A DNA stretch of 15,758 nucleotides from an uncultured Clostridia bacterium (GCA_946002045.1 CAMFYM010000022.1:1-15758), one strand, 5' to 3'; numbered from the stretch's first letter, positions 1 to 8,078 are shown. The notes: generated by a model from the letters alone, not told the origin. Numbers and translations: made by a program.

Positions 1-293
1 GCAGACTGCAGTGTTGCCTCAATCTCGCTGATTGCAGTTTCAAGCTCGGAGATTGTAACAGACCTTTTTTCACAGGCACGGAGCATACCCTTAAGGATTT
101 TGTTACGGTCAAACACCTCTCTGCTTTTATCCTTTTTTATAACAATAATAGGCACATCCTCAATAGTTTCATATGTGGTGAAGCGCTTGCTGCACTGCAA
201 GCATTCACGGCGACGGCGTATTCTTTCGTTCTCGTCAGTAGGACGGGAATCAATTACCTTACTTTCTTCATAACCACAAAACGGACATCTCAT
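1..293 (-). CDS. nrdR: Ribonucleotide reductase repressor NrdR (C-terminal end cut off by window)
   Basis: The first 97 codons are visible. NrdR is a zinc-ribbon plus ATP-cone repressor that binds NrdR boxes and controls ribonucleotide reductase genes according to dATP/ATP. The protein begins MRCPFCGYEESKVIDSRP, with the zinc ribbon formed by C3/C6 and C31/C34, then the family-typical arginine run (R26-R29) and FTTYE. The ATP-cone starts around residue 46 with VPIIVIKKD and continues through DRNKILKGMLRAC. Full-length members have about 150 residues, so about a third is missing past position 1. The ATG at 291-293 is preceded by GGGAGG at a good distance. A promoter and an NrdR box lie just upstream, so autoregulation is likely. 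Confidence 0.97.
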   Translation of the reverse strand, partial: MRCPFCGYEESKVIDSRPTDENERIRRRRECLQCSKRFTTYETIEDVPIIVIKKDKSREVFDRNKILKGMLRACEKRSVTISELETAISEIEATLQS

Positions 294-322
294 TGGAAAA
301 TCCTCCCTTTCAGTATAAAGCA

Positions 323-351
323 AGTATAACACAATATATAGTGAAATGCAA
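323..351 (-). promoter_or_regulatory. Sigma-A promoter of nrdR
   Basis: Read on the minus strand: TTGCAT (346-351), a 17-nt spacer, and TATACT (323-328), about 30 nt upstream of the nrdR start codon. It lies in the 91-nt gap after the DMT transporter gene, so nrdR probably has its own transcript. I see no clear hairpin terminator for the upstream operon in this gap. Confidence 0.75.
329..344. promoter_or_regulatory. NrdR box overlapping the nrdR promoter
   Basis: The sequence ACACAATATATAGTGA matches the known NrdR-box consensus ACACWATATATWGTGT at 15 of 16 positions. It fills the spacer between the -35 and -10 elements of the nrdR promoter. NrdR boxes usually come in pairs. A weaker second candidate, with core CAATATATTG at 369-378, has the core but only 11 of 16 matches, and the cores are 37 bp apart, longer than usual. 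Confidence 0.75.
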
Positions 352-384
352 GTGTTTTTACTTTACAACAATATATTGATGAAA

Positions 385-1272
385 TTATGACTTTTTTGAA
401 ATATGCACCTTGTTATTGTATAAAAACATCCAAACAGCCATTGCGCAGATAATGAAATACCCTACAAACGACCACAAGTCAGGCACCTGACCACCTAAGA
501 AGAAGTACCCACTGATGGCTGTAAAAATCACATTTGAGTAATCATAAATAGAAATTTCTCTGCTTGGTGCAAAGGTGTATGCTGCTGTGATAGCAAACTG
601 ACCACCTGCTGCACAAACACCAACCATAATAAGATAAATCCACTGCTGCTTTGTCATTGGATGAAAATTGAAAATAAGGTACGGAGCAGTAGTTAAGCAG
701 GAAAACAGTGAGAAAAAGAACACGGTAAACCTACCGTTTTCGCCCTTATTGCCCATATGTCTTACGCAGGTATAAGCGCCACCGGCACACACGCCACCGA
801 TAAATCCACAAACCGACGGCAATATTTGTGGGTTAGCCATTGTGGGCTTAATAACGAACATTGCACCCACAAAGGCAATACCTATTGCAATAGCCTGCTT
901 TGGCTTGACCTTTTCCTTAAGAAAAATTGCAGAAAAAATCAGTGTAAAAAAGGGACTCATTTTGTTAAGGATTGCAGCATCGGCAGTTGAAGCCATTTTT
1001 GTTGTGGCGTAAAAGTTGCCCAGCACTCCCACAAGACCTGCCGTTGAACGAATCAAATGATACTTAAGGCAACCCTTTTGTGGCTTAAACTGCTCATGAT
1101 TTTTCAGCAATGTAACAATGGCAATAAAAACTGCTACAAGATTTCTGAAAAACACCTTTTGAAAAACAGGAACATCACCTGAAAGGTTAATAAAGCTGCT
1201 CATACCACTAAAGCTCAAAGCAGATATTAAAATACAGATAATACCCTTTGTCCTATCACTTACCTTTGCCAT
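385..1272 (-). CDS. EamA/DMT-superfamily membrane transporter
   Basis: This 295-aa polytopic membrane protein has two tandem EamA-type halves and about ten hydrophobic segments, the usual size and layout of drug/metabolite transporter family permeases. Family-like features include the N-terminal segment GIICILISALSFSGMSS and the segment LNKMSPFFTLIFSAIFLKEK at the end of the first half, matching the typical P-F-x-x-L-x-x-x-x-LKE pattern. The ATG at 1270-1272 overlaps the 3' end of the preceding isomerase-like gene by 13 nt and has GGAAG just upstream, so it is translationally coupled. Substrates of this superfamily cannot be read from sequence. The operon partners suggest export or import of an amino acid or sugar-like metabolite, which is inference only. 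Confidence 0.88.
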   Translation of the reverse strand: MAKVSDRTKGIICILISALSFSGMSSFINLSGDVPVFQKVFFRNLVAVFIAIVTLLKNHEQFKPQKGCLKYHLIRSTAGLVGVLGNFYATTKMASTADAAILNKMSPFFTLIFSAIFLKEKVKPKQAIAIGIAFVGAMFVIKPTMANPQILPSVCGFIGGVCAGGAYTCVRHMGNKGENGRFTVFFFSLFSCLTTAPYLIFNFHPMTKQQWIYLIMVGVCAAGGQFAITAAYTFAPSREISIYDYSNVIFTAISGYFFLGGQVPDLWSFVGYFIICAMAVWMFLYNNKVHISKKS

Positions 1273-2048
1273 AAGTCTTCCAAATAAACCTTACTTTCCT
1301 TCAATTCCTTAATTACATCATAGTTAGAGGAATAAATCTCTATTACGGCATCTCCCTGATAATTATTATTGTCGCAAATCTGCTTTAATCTTTTAAAATC
1401 AAAGCTCCCCTTACCGATTGGCAGGCAATCACCCTGCACACCGTTATCACTGATATGAAGGTGCCTGATGCTGCTTATAAATTCGTTAAGGAATGTAAAT
1501 GTATCCTCCCCTGCACGAACTGTTTGCTTAATATCAAACACCATATTAAAGTCATCGCCCAGAGCATTTCTCATTTTTTTACAAAACTCTATGGATTGAC
1601 TTTTAAATCTATTTACATTTTCTTGGCAGACAGTAACTCCCTCTGACCTGCCGATTTCAACAAGAGTCTTAAATCTTTCAAAATACCTTTCGTTAGGAAT
1701 TGGTATTTTGGGCATAGCAACGGCACCGTGAATAACAACATATTTTGCACCCACGATTGCTGCTGCATGGCATGTTTCACGATATATGCCGATAAAATCA
1801 TCAAATCGTCTTTTGTAATCACCGAAGATACAGGTTGACTCCAAAAAGCTTGAAAACGGATGAACGGAAATAATATCGACACTGTCGTTATCTGCTATTG
1901 CTTTTAATTCTTTAGCAAAGCTCTCCTTAAGCTCGCAGGGTGCATTCATAAACACCTCTGCCTTTTTAAAGCCTAATTGGCACACCTGTTTTAATGCCTG
2001 CTCCGTTTCCATTGGATAAAAGCAGGCTGTTGAAGCACCTATTTCCAT
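1260..2048 (-). CDS. Sugar phosphate isomerase/epimerase-like TIM-barrel protein
   Basis: This 262-aa protein belongs to the xylose isomerase-like TIM barrel superfamily (AP endonuclease 2 fold). Visible strands and likely metal ligands fit the fold: H63 (SVHPF), H107 (VVIHGAV), E143 (VCQENVNR), D172 (VFDIKQ), H198 (RHLHISDN) and E237 (AVIEIYSS). It probably isomerises, epimerises or dehydrates a sugar or sugar-acid in the cytoplasm, but the substrate is not identifiable. I chose the ATG at 2046-2048 because it overlaps the aminotransferase stop codon (TAATG arrangement). An upstream start would lie inside the aminotransferase gene and add 15 residues foreign to the fold. The 3' end overlaps the DMT transporter start by 13 nt. 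Confidence 0.85.
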   Translation of the reverse strand: MEIGASTACFYPMETEQALKQVCQLGFKKAEVFMNAPCELKESFAKELKAIADNDSVDIISVHPFSSFLESTCIFGDYKRRFDDFIGIYRETCHAAAIVGAKYVVIHGAVAMPKIPIPNERYFERFKTLVEIGRSEGVTVCQENVNRFKSQSIEFCKKMRNALGDDFNMVFDIKQTVRAGEDTFTFLNEFISSIRHLHISDNGVQGDCLPIGKGSFDFKRLKQICDNNNYQGDAVIEIYSSNYDVIKELKESKVYLEDLWQR

Positions 2049-3301
2049 TATCCTAACAGCTTCTCTACACAAGCAAGACGAACACAGATACAAAGGAGCT
2101 CTGCTGCCACATCAAGCTCATTAACAGGTGGGAATGACGGAGCAATACGAATATTGCTGTCGTTAGGGTCAATGCCATAGGGATATGTTGCACCCACAGT
2201 TGTGAGAGTAACGCCTGCCTCCTTGCAAAGCTCGCCAGTTCTCTTTGCGCAGCCGTTCATAACATCAAGGCTGATGAAATATCCACCATTTGGATTAAAC
2301 CAAGAGGCAATACCCTTGTCGCCTAACTCATTTTCAAGATGCTTAAGAACGATGTCAAATTTTGGCTTAAGGATTGCAGCATGCTTTTTCATATGCTCAC
2401 GAACTCCGTTTGCGTCGCCAAAGAACTTAACATGTCTGTGCTGATTCATTTTATCATAGCTGATTGTTTGTGCATTAAGGCGTTTTTTGATAGCAGCAAT
2501 ATTATTATCACTTGCAATAAGAGCAGACACTCCTGCGCCCGGAAATGTGATTTTTGATGTTGAACAAACCTCTATTACCATATCCTCATTGTTATATTTT
2601 GGCAAAATATCAAAAATATTAAGAAGCTGGTCACCCTCGTCATTCAAATCGTGAATACAATAAGCATTATCCCAAATAACTCTAAAATCACTTGCAGCAG
2701 GCTTCATTGCAGCAATACGCTCAACAACCTCATCACTGTATGTGATACCCTGTGGATTGGAATACTTAGGGACACAGAACATACCCTTTACGCTTTCGTC
2801 CTTAATAAGCTCCTCAATAACATCCATATCGGGACCGTCATTGTTCATTGGCACATTTATCATTTTAATGCCAAAATGCTCACAAATAGTAAAATGTCTG
2901 TCATATCCCGGAACAGGACACAGGAACTTTACCTCGTCAAGCTTGCACCAAGGAGTGCTGCCTGCACCGTGAGTATAGCATTGGCAAATATAATCAAACA
3001 TAAGTGTAAGGCTTGCATTAGGACCGATAATAACATTTTTTGCATCTACGCCCATAAGGTCGCCGAATAATTTTTTACAGCTTGGAATACCGTCAAGGAT
3101 ACCATAATTGCGAACATCAAAGCCATCTGCATTGTAATCCTTAACATCATATATACCAACAGAAAGGTCAAGCTGGTCCTTGCCGGGCTTACCTCTGCTC
3201 ATATCAAGATTTAAGCCTCTTGCCTTGAAAGCATTGTATCTTTCCTTAAGTAAGCTTTGTTCAGCTAAAAGCTGCTCTCTTGTCATTTCAGAATAAGTCA
3301 T
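2048..3301 (-). CDS. PLP-dependent class I aminotransferase, aspartate aminotransferase-like
   Basis: This 417-aa fold-type I PLP enzyme transfers an amino group between an amino acid and a 2-oxo acid. The PLP lysine is K250 in STSKITFPGAG. Other signatures are S-N-P at 181-183 (KYSNPQG), DNAY at 211-214 and an arginine in NIRIAPSFPP near the C terminus, which would bind substrate carboxylate. The N-terminal MSRGKPGKDQLDLS and the CSTSKITFPGAG form resemble the bacterial subgroup often annotated as aspartate aminotransferase in the MocR-like Pfam family, rather than classical AspC. The ATG at 3299-3301 follows GGAGGT and its own promoter. It is the first gene of a three-gene operon with the TIM-barrel protein and the DMT transporter. 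The true amino donor is unproven. Confidence 0.93.
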   Translation of the reverse strand: MTYSEMTREQLLAEQSLLKERYNAFKARGLNLDMSRGKPGKDQLDLSVGIYDVKDYNADGFDVRNYGILDGIPSCKKLFGDLMGVDAKNVIIGPNASLTLMFDYICQCYTHGAGSTPWCKLDEVKFLCPVPGYDRHFTICEHFGIKMINVPMNNDGPDMDVIEELIKDESVKGMFCVPKYSNPQGITYSDEVVERIAAMKPAASDFRVIWDNAYCIHDLNDEGDQLLNIFDILPKYNNEDMVIEVCSTSKITFPGAGVSALIASDNNIAAIKKRLNAQTISYDKMNQHRHVKFFGDANGVREHMKKHAAILKPKFDIVLKHLENELGDKGIASWFNPNGGYFISLDVMNGCAKRTGELCKEAGVTLTTVGATYPYGIDPNDSNIRIAPSFPPVNELDVAAELLCICVRLACVEKLLG

Positions 3302-3328
3302 AGTTTACCTCCAAAATCATTTCAGTAT

Positions 3329-3357
3329 ATAATACCACTTTTCTTATAATATTGCAA
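3329..3357 (-). promoter_or_regulatory. Sigma-A promoter of the aminotransferase operon
   Basis: On the minus strand: TTGCAA (3352-3357), a 17-nt spacer, TATTAT (3329-3334). Transcription would begin near 3322, and GGAGGT at 3307-3312 precedes the ATG. The 88-nt gap to the methyltransferase gene is otherwise AT-rich with only a weak AT hairpin, so some read-through from upstream is possible. Confidence 0.75.
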
Positions 3358-3389
3358 TGCTTTGTTTTTATTAGTAATATTTAATATTA

Positions 3390-4217
3390 TTATTTTTTAA
3401 CAGCAAGGCAAAGATTAACACCCTGCTGTGCTTTAAGAGGTGTGGTCTTGTAGAGAGTGTTAAAGGCTTTGAAAAACCGATTTTCAATATCATTATAATT
3501 GACAAGCTCATATATTCTATATCCGCATTTACTCAAAAGCCTTTCTATGTGAGAATAGAAATACCCTACCCTCATAGGCTCACCAGCAGAAAAAGCAAGA
3601 TGTTTCATTTTATCATCGTAGCATATTGTGGGATAATCAAATACCAACGAGCTGCCCTCGGCAGAAATTGACGCAATGTTAGAAATGGTATTTTTTAGGT
3701 CGTTTTCGCTGAGATAATAACTGACACCAAGCATCGAGCAATATGTCTTAACTTTAGTGCCGTTGTAGTTTAAATTAGGCAATTCGCTTTCAATGTATTT
3801 TACATTGCTGTGATTTATTCCTGCGTGGTCAAGACGGCTGATTTTATCATCAAAGCTTCTGTCAATCTCAATTATTTCAACAGTGCTGTCAAGATTACAG
3901 CTATACGCAGTTGTATCGTAGCCTGAACCCAAAGCCATATACCGTTCAATACCAAGCCTCATTGCAACTGCGAGACTCTGCCTGTTAAATGCATTTCTGG
4001 CAATAACCGTAGGGGCAATGAATTTGTTAATCGTTTCCTCTGTGGTGCTTGTATTAAAAAAATCCTTTCCCTGCTCTAAGCTGTTGTAAATCTGCTTGTA
4101 CTCATCATCTGTTATCAGCCTTTCCGACAAACTGTCGTTTACTATTTTATAGCAGTTTTTTTGATGATTCGCCATAGCGAAAAGGCACATCATTGCCGTC
4201 ATACTTTTTTTATTCAT
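3390..4217 (-). CDS. LCM-family class I SAM-dependent methyltransferase
   Basis: This 275-aa protein has the hallmarks of the leucine carboxyl methyltransferase (LCM/PPM) family of bacterial SAM methyltransferases. These are motif I ALGSGYDTTAYS (residues 95-106), the acidic end of strand 2 in EIIEIDRS (E117, D119), and the family-specific SMLGVSYYLSENDLKNTI (161-178), equivalent to the usual E-G-V-x-x-Y-L motif. The methyl acceptor is unknown; family members act on carboxylates of small molecules or natural products. I chose the ATG at 4215-4217 because GGGGGG lies eight bases upstream; an upstream in-frame start at 4268 would place that site within the coding region. It stands alone between the aminotransferase operon and repeat copy 1. 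Confidence 0.9.
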   Translation of the reverse strand: MNKKSMTAMMCLFAMANHQKNCYKIVNDSLSERLITDDEYKQIYNSLEQGKDFFNTSTTEETINKFIAPTVIARNAFNRQSLAVAMRLGIERYMALGSGYDTTAYSCNLDSTVEIIEIDRSFDDKISRLDHAGINHSNVKYIESELPNLNYNGTKVKTYCSMLGVSYYLSENDLKNTISNIASISAEGSSLVFDYPTICYDDKMKHLAFSAGEPMRVGYFYSHIERLLSKCGYRIYELVNYNDIENRFFKAFNTLYKTTPLKAQQGVNLCLAVKK

Positions 4218-4271
4218 AGTTTCAACCCCCCTGTAATACCTAATATAGCAAATTGAAAAGAAATACAAGAC

Positions 4272-4300
4272 TTGAAAAAATCACGATTTTGTGGTAATAT
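4272..4300 (+). promoter_or_regulatory. Candidate plus-strand promoter reading into repeat copy 1
   Basis: TTGAAA (4272-4277), a 17-nt spacer, and TAATAT (4295-4300) preceded by TGG. It would start a transcript near 4307 that enters the repeat at 4331. No gene on this strand follows, so it would make a non-coding transcript or an antisense to pheT. AT-rich sequence gives chance matches, so this is tentative. Confidence 0.4.
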
Positions 4301-4330
4301 AAAGAGGAAGAGAAAAATATTTTATTTTAA

Positions 4331-4580
4331 TTCTACACGCTGGCAGACTTCGAGAAATGGAGCTGAATTTCGTTTTCTTGCGAGTGGGTGCCGTACGATG
4401 GTACTGCCCCCGAGCAAAAAACGGAAAGTGCCTAAAGGCGACTTGGATTCGATGTCCAAGTCGCCTTTCATAATGCTGATTGTTATATTTTTTAACATAA
4501 TTAGAAGTGTTATTCTACCCTACAAATAGTTTAAACCGTATTATACTTTGGCACGGTTCAGACCATTTATCGACAGTCTA
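4331..4580 (+). repeat. Dispersed non-coding repeat, copy 1
   Basis: The element shares two long blocks with copy 2 (9031-9373, opposite strand). Positions 4331-4388 are identical over 58 nt, and 4405-4482 match over 78 nt with one difference. A diverged AT-rich part follows, then a conserved end from about 4553 to 4580. Inside are a perfect 14-bp hairpin with a 7-nt loop (4434-4447 with 4455-4468) and an imperfect hairpin at 4378-4417 (TTGC/GCAA base, GTAC/GTAC top). The ends are related as imperfect inverted repeats: AGACTTCGAGAAATGG from 4345 and, on the other strand, AGACTGTCGATAAATGG ending the element. No convincing coding potential. Together with promoter, terminator and flanks this fills the gap 4218-4627. 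Confidence 0.85.
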
Positions 4581-4609
4581 AAACGGAGCGAGATTTTCTC
4601 GCTCCGTTT
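4581..4609 (-). terminator. Terminator hairpin downstream of pheT
   Basis: A 12-bp perfect stem (AAACGGAGCGAG and its complement) around a 5-nt loop, 19 nt past the pheT stop codon. On the minus strand only TTTT follows before the sequence turns into the end of repeat copy 1 (AGACTGTCG), so the U-tract is short. Copy 1 begins immediately at this hairpin. Confidence 0.75.
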
Positions 4610-4627
4610 AGCATTATAATTATCTGT

Positions 4628-6988
4628 TTATTTTTTAAGCATTATTCCCTGCTTTTCAAGGTCTGCGATTACGCCGTCAACTATACCCATAACCTCCTCA
4701 CGGGTAAGTGTTTTTTCAGGGTGAGAGAAGGTAATTCTTGTGGTAATTGATTTTGCATTATCGTCCATATAGGTATCAACCACATCAATCTTTTTAACAA
4801 GACTGCATTTTGCATCCTCAATAGCCTGACGAATTGGCTGGAATTTTTCGCTGATAAATGAAAGATCAATATCAATTTCAGGATATTTTGACGGTTCTGC
4901 ATATGATATACTCTCGTTTGAAATTAAGGCAAATTCCTTAACATCAATTTCAGCAAACACGATTGACGCCTTTTTGTCAATCTTCTTTGATACAACAGGA
5001 TGAACAACACCTATTTCACCAAGAACCTTGCCGTCGCAGATAATTGCATTAAGGTTTCTTGGATGCTCATATGAGTGAGTAGCATCAATAGCATTAAAGG
5101 AAAGCTCCTTGTGCTTAATATCATCTGTAATTGTTGCAAGAATATCACGAAGCTCAAAATAAAGCTTTTCAACTGATTTTGTTTTGCTGAAAAGAGTAAT
5201 TGCAAGAGTCTTATGCTCGTCGCAAAGATTATCACTGTTAACGCCGTTAATTACTCTGCCGATTTCAAAAACGCCAAAGTCTGTGCCGAATGATGTATTT
5301 GTCTTAACCTGACAAAGCTGTGTAGGAATAATTGATTTACGGATTGTTTCAATATTAGGGTTTGTTGCGTTAACAAGCTTAATATTATCCTCAATCTCAA
5401 TACCAAGAGCCTTGTATTCATCAAAATACTGCCATACATAAGAGTGAAGCTCGTGAAGTGAAAAACGCTTAACAAGAGTATCCTTAATTTTATCCTCGTC
5501 GGTTTTTTCTACATCTGCTCTTACAGGATAAAGAGGAGCATTTGCTGTGTGAATATCAAAGTTATCATAGCCGTAGATACGAGTAATCTCCTCAATAATA
5601 TCAGCCTTAATTGTAACATCCTTTGTTGCTCTCCAGCTTGGAACAGTAACGCTGAAGCTATCGTTATCAACACTAACATCGAAGCCTAATGACTCAAGTG
5701 TATTTGTTATTGTGTTATTATCAATTTCAATACCCGTATATTTATCAACAAACGCCTTATCAAAATTAAGCTTAACGGTATCATAACGGAAGGCATACTC
5801 GTCTGTTAATGATGAAACCACCTTAACTCCACTGTCAATATCTGTCATAAGCTTAACAAATCTTGCAATGGCAGGAACTGTCATCTCAGGGTCAAGGCAC
5901 TTTTCATAACGCATAGAAGCATCTGTTCTGTGGGCAAGACGAACAGTTGACTTACGAATTGAAACGGCATTAAATGTTGCAGATTCAAGAGTAAGTGTAT
6001 GAGTATCCTCAACAATTTCGCTGTCAAGTCCACCCATAATACCTGCGATTGCAACAGGAGTATTATCGTTGCAAATCATAAGAGTATTCTCGTCTATATT
6101 TCTGTCAACGCCGTCAAGTGTTTTGAATGTAAACGGCTGTGAAAATCTCTTAATTCTGATTTTTTCAACCTTACGGGAATCAAATGCGTGCATTGGCTGA
6201 CCCATTTCAAGCATAAGATAGTTAGTTAAGTCTGCCAAAAAGTTGATGCCACGCATACCACAGTAATAAAGACGGATACGCATATTAACAGGACTTACGG
6301 TTGTGTTAATATTTTCTACCTGCAAGCATGAATATCTTTGACAAAGGTCATCCTCTATCTTCATATCAACCCTTGGAAGATTATTGTATTGCGACAAATC
6401 CACAACATCAAGAGGCTTTAGCTCTCTGCCGGCAAGTGCAGCAAATTCACGAGCGATACCATAGTGACCCCACAGGTCAGGACGATTTGTTAATGACTTG
6501 TTATCAACCTCAAATACAATGTCATCAATTTGGTAAACATCCTTAATATCAGTACCGTTGGCAACATCATCTGTAATTTCCATAATTCCGGAATTATCGT
6601 CGCTGATACCGATTTCCTTTTCGCTGCAGCACATACCGTTTGAGGTGTATCCTGCAAGCTTTCTCGGTGCAATTTCAATTTCGCCGATTTTTGCACCAAC
6701 CTTTGCAAATGCTGTTTTAAGTCCAACTCTAACATTAGGAGCACCACAAACAACATCTGTCAGCTCACCGTCGCCGGCATCAACCTTAAGAAGATGGAGC
6801 TTCTTTGAATCAGGATGGTCCTCAACAGATTTAATCTCTGCAACTACAATACCACTAATGTCGCTACCCTTAAAGAAAATTTCGTTTTCAACCTCTGCTG
6901 TTGAAAGTGAAAAGCGATGGATAAGCTCAAGCTTATCAAGACCTGTAAAATCCACAAAGTCCTCAATCCAATTCATTGATAAAAACAT
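4628..6988 (-). CDS. pheT: Phenylalanine-tRNA ligase beta subunit
   Basis: This 786-aa protein is the usual bacterial size. With PheS it forms the (alpha-beta)2 enzyme that charges tRNA-Phe in the cytoplasm. The N terminus MNWIEDFVDFTG and the OB-fold tRNA-binding domain (about residues 40-150, containing DHPDSKKLHLLKVDAG and VVCGAPNVRVG) are clear. The B3/B4 editing region includes MHAFDSRKV and IAGIMGGLDSEI. The C-terminal ferredoxin-like anticodon-binding domain starts near SKYPEIDIDLSF and contains RITFSHPEKTLT. The start at 6988 follows GGGGGAG at normal spacing, with a second ATG four codons later. It lies 17 nt downstream of pheS in the same T-box-controlled operon. Confidence 0.98.
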   Translation of the reverse strand: MFLSMNWIEDFVDFTGLDKLELIHRFSLSTAEVENEIFFKGSDISGIVVAEIKSVEDHPDSKKLHLLKVDAGDGELTDVVCGAPNVRVGLKTAFAKVGAKIGEIEIAPRKLAGYTSNGMCCSEKEIGISDDNSGIMEITDDVANGTDIKDVYQIDDIVFEVDNKSLTNRPDLWGHYGIAREFAALAGRELKPLDVVDLSQYNNLPRVDMKIEDDLCQRYSCLQVENINTTVSPVNMRIRLYYCGMRGINFLADLTNYLMLEMGQPMHAFDSRKVEKIRIKRFSQPFTFKTLDGVDRNIDENTLMICNDNTPVAIAGIMGGLDSEIVEDTHTLTLESATFNAVSIRKSTVRLAHRTDASMRYEKCLDPEMTVPAIARFVKLMTDIDSGVKVVSSLTDEYAFRYDTVKLNFDKAFVDKYTGIEIDNNTITNTLESLGFDVSVDNDSFSVTVPSWRATKDVTIKADIIEEITRIYGYDNFDIHTANAPLYPVRADVEKTDEDKIKDTLVKRFSLHELHSYVWQYFDEYKALGIEIEDNIKLVNATNPNIETIRKSIIPTQLCQVKTNTSFGTDFGVFEIGRVINGVNSDNLCDEHKTLAITLFSKTKSVEKLYFELRDILATITDDIKHKELSFNAIDATHSYEHPRNLNAIICDGKVLGEIGVVHPVVSKKIDKKASIVFAEIDVKEFALISNESISYAEPSKYPEIDIDLSFISEKFQPIRQAIEDAKCSLVKKIDVVDTYMDDNAKSITTRITFSHPEKTLTREEVMGIVDGVIADLEKQGIMLKK

Positions 6989-7005
6989 TATTTACTCCCC
7001 CTTCC

Positions 7006-8058
7006 CTACTCATCGTCTGTGAACTGTGACAGACTCTCAAGGCTACCACTGTTTAAGTCACGAATATCTTTAATTCCGTATTTCATCATAACAAGTCTTG
7101 TTAAGCCAAGACCAAAGGCAAAGCCTGTGTATTCCTCAGGGTCAATGCCACCTGCCTTAAGCACCTCGGGATGAATCATACCACAAGGACAAAGCTCAAG
7201 CCAGCCACTGTGCTTACAGGACGGACAACCGTCACCACCACAGATAAGACAGCTTATATCAAGCTCAAATCCAGGCTCCACAAACGGGAAAAAGCCGGGA
7301 CGAAGTCTAACCTTAATATCCTTTTGGAAAACCTCTGAAAGCATAGTTTTCATAAAGTAGATAAGGTTTGAAATAGAAATATTTTTATCCACCATAACAC
7401 CCTCCATTTGGAAGAAGGTGTTTTCGTGACAGGCATCTGTTGCCTCGTTACGAAAGCATCTGCCCGGGAATATAGCCTTGATAGGCACGCCGTCATTAAC
7501 AAGTGCATCTCTGTATTTTTTGTAGATAGCATTTTGTGCTGCCGATGTTTGTGACTTTAAAAGCTGTCCGTTTTCAAGATAATAGGTATCCTGCATATCA
7601 CGGGCAGGATGGTGCTTTGGGATATTAAGTGATTCAAAGCACTCGTAGTCGGTTACAACCTCGCTGTAATCCTCAACGGTAAAGCCCATTGATTTGAATA
7701 TTCTTTCGCACTCTCTTTGAACAAGAGTAATAGGATGATACGAGCCTCTGTTAATCTTTGCAGGAATAGAAACATCAAATTCCGGCATAAGATTGATTTC
7801 TGCCTCAATTTCCTTTTCCTTAAGCTGAGCTGTTTTGCTTGCAATTTTATCTGCAACAATGCCCTTAAGCTCATTTACCTTTTGACCAAACGCCTTCTTG
7901 TCCTCGTTTGAAAGCTCCTTCATACCTTTAAGAAGGTCTGTTACGCTACCCTTTTTACCAAGATAAGCAACTCTAACATTTTCAAGCTCTGCTAAATCTT
8001 CGATTTTGCTAAGCTCAGACTCAAACCTTTCCTTAAGGTCGGTAATCTTCTGATACAT
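7006..8058 (-). CDS. pheS: Phenylalanine-tRNA ligase alpha subunit
   Basis: This 350-aa catalytic subunit of the class II synthetase activates phenylalanine. An N-terminal coiled coil (about 1-90) is followed by the catalytic core. Visible signatures are RGSYHPITLVQREC (104-117), class II motif 2 in RCFRNEATDACHENTFFQMEG (200-220, with R200, R203 and E205), and motif 3 in GFAFGLGLTRLVMMKYG. A four-cysteine knuckle (C270, C273, C278, C281), as in many Firmicutes PheS proteins, is followed by LELCPCGMIHP, where other members usually have a form of E-x-L-G-x-GMVHP. The ATG at 8056-8058 has GGAGGGAG eight bases upstream; a longer reading frame to 8094 would run into the T-box terminator and is rejected. 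Confidence 0.98.
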   Translation of the reverse strand: MYQKITDLKERFESELSKIEDLAELENVRVAYLGKKGSVTDLLKGMKELSNEDKKAFGQKVNELKGIVADKIASKTAQLKEKEIEAEINLMPEFDVSIPAKINRGSYHPITLVQRECERIFKSMGFTVEDYSEVVTDYECFESLNIPKHHPARDMQDTYYLENGQLLKSQTSAAQNAIYKKYRDALVNDGVPIKAIFPGRCFRNEATDACHENTFFQMEGVMVDKNISISNLIYFMKTMLSEVFQKDIKVRLRPGFFPFVEPGFELDISCLICGGDGCPSCKHSGWLELCPCGMIHPEVLKAGGIDPEEYTGFAFGLGLTRLVMMKYGIKDIRDLNSGSLESLSQFTDDE

Positions 8059-8078
8059 ACTTACTCTCCCTCCAAAAT

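Noticed and set aside
2651..3070. 139-codon plus-strand open frame
   Set aside because: Lies entirely antisense to the well-supported aminotransferase, whose motifs span it. No ribosome binding site, and the protein has no recognisable composition.
3361..3392. AT-rich inverted repeat after the methyltransferase gene as a terminator
   Set aside because: A stem of only A-T pairs with almost no loop is too weak to call; it lies just upstream of the aminotransferase promoter.
4434..4468. The 14-bp hairpin of the repeat as an independent gene terminator
   Set aside because: On either strand the T-tract is only three or four bases, and no gene ends beside it. It is better treated as a structural part of the repeat.
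4272..4529. 85-codon open frame on the plus strand across repeat copy 1
   Set aside because: It starts at the -35 of a promoter-like sequence with no ribosome binding site, and the frame is not kept in copy 2. The sequence is explained by hairpins and repeat structure.
6558..7022. 154-codon plus-strand open frame antisense to pheT
   Set aside because: Shadow of pheT: serine/proline-rich, low-complexity translation, with no start signals.
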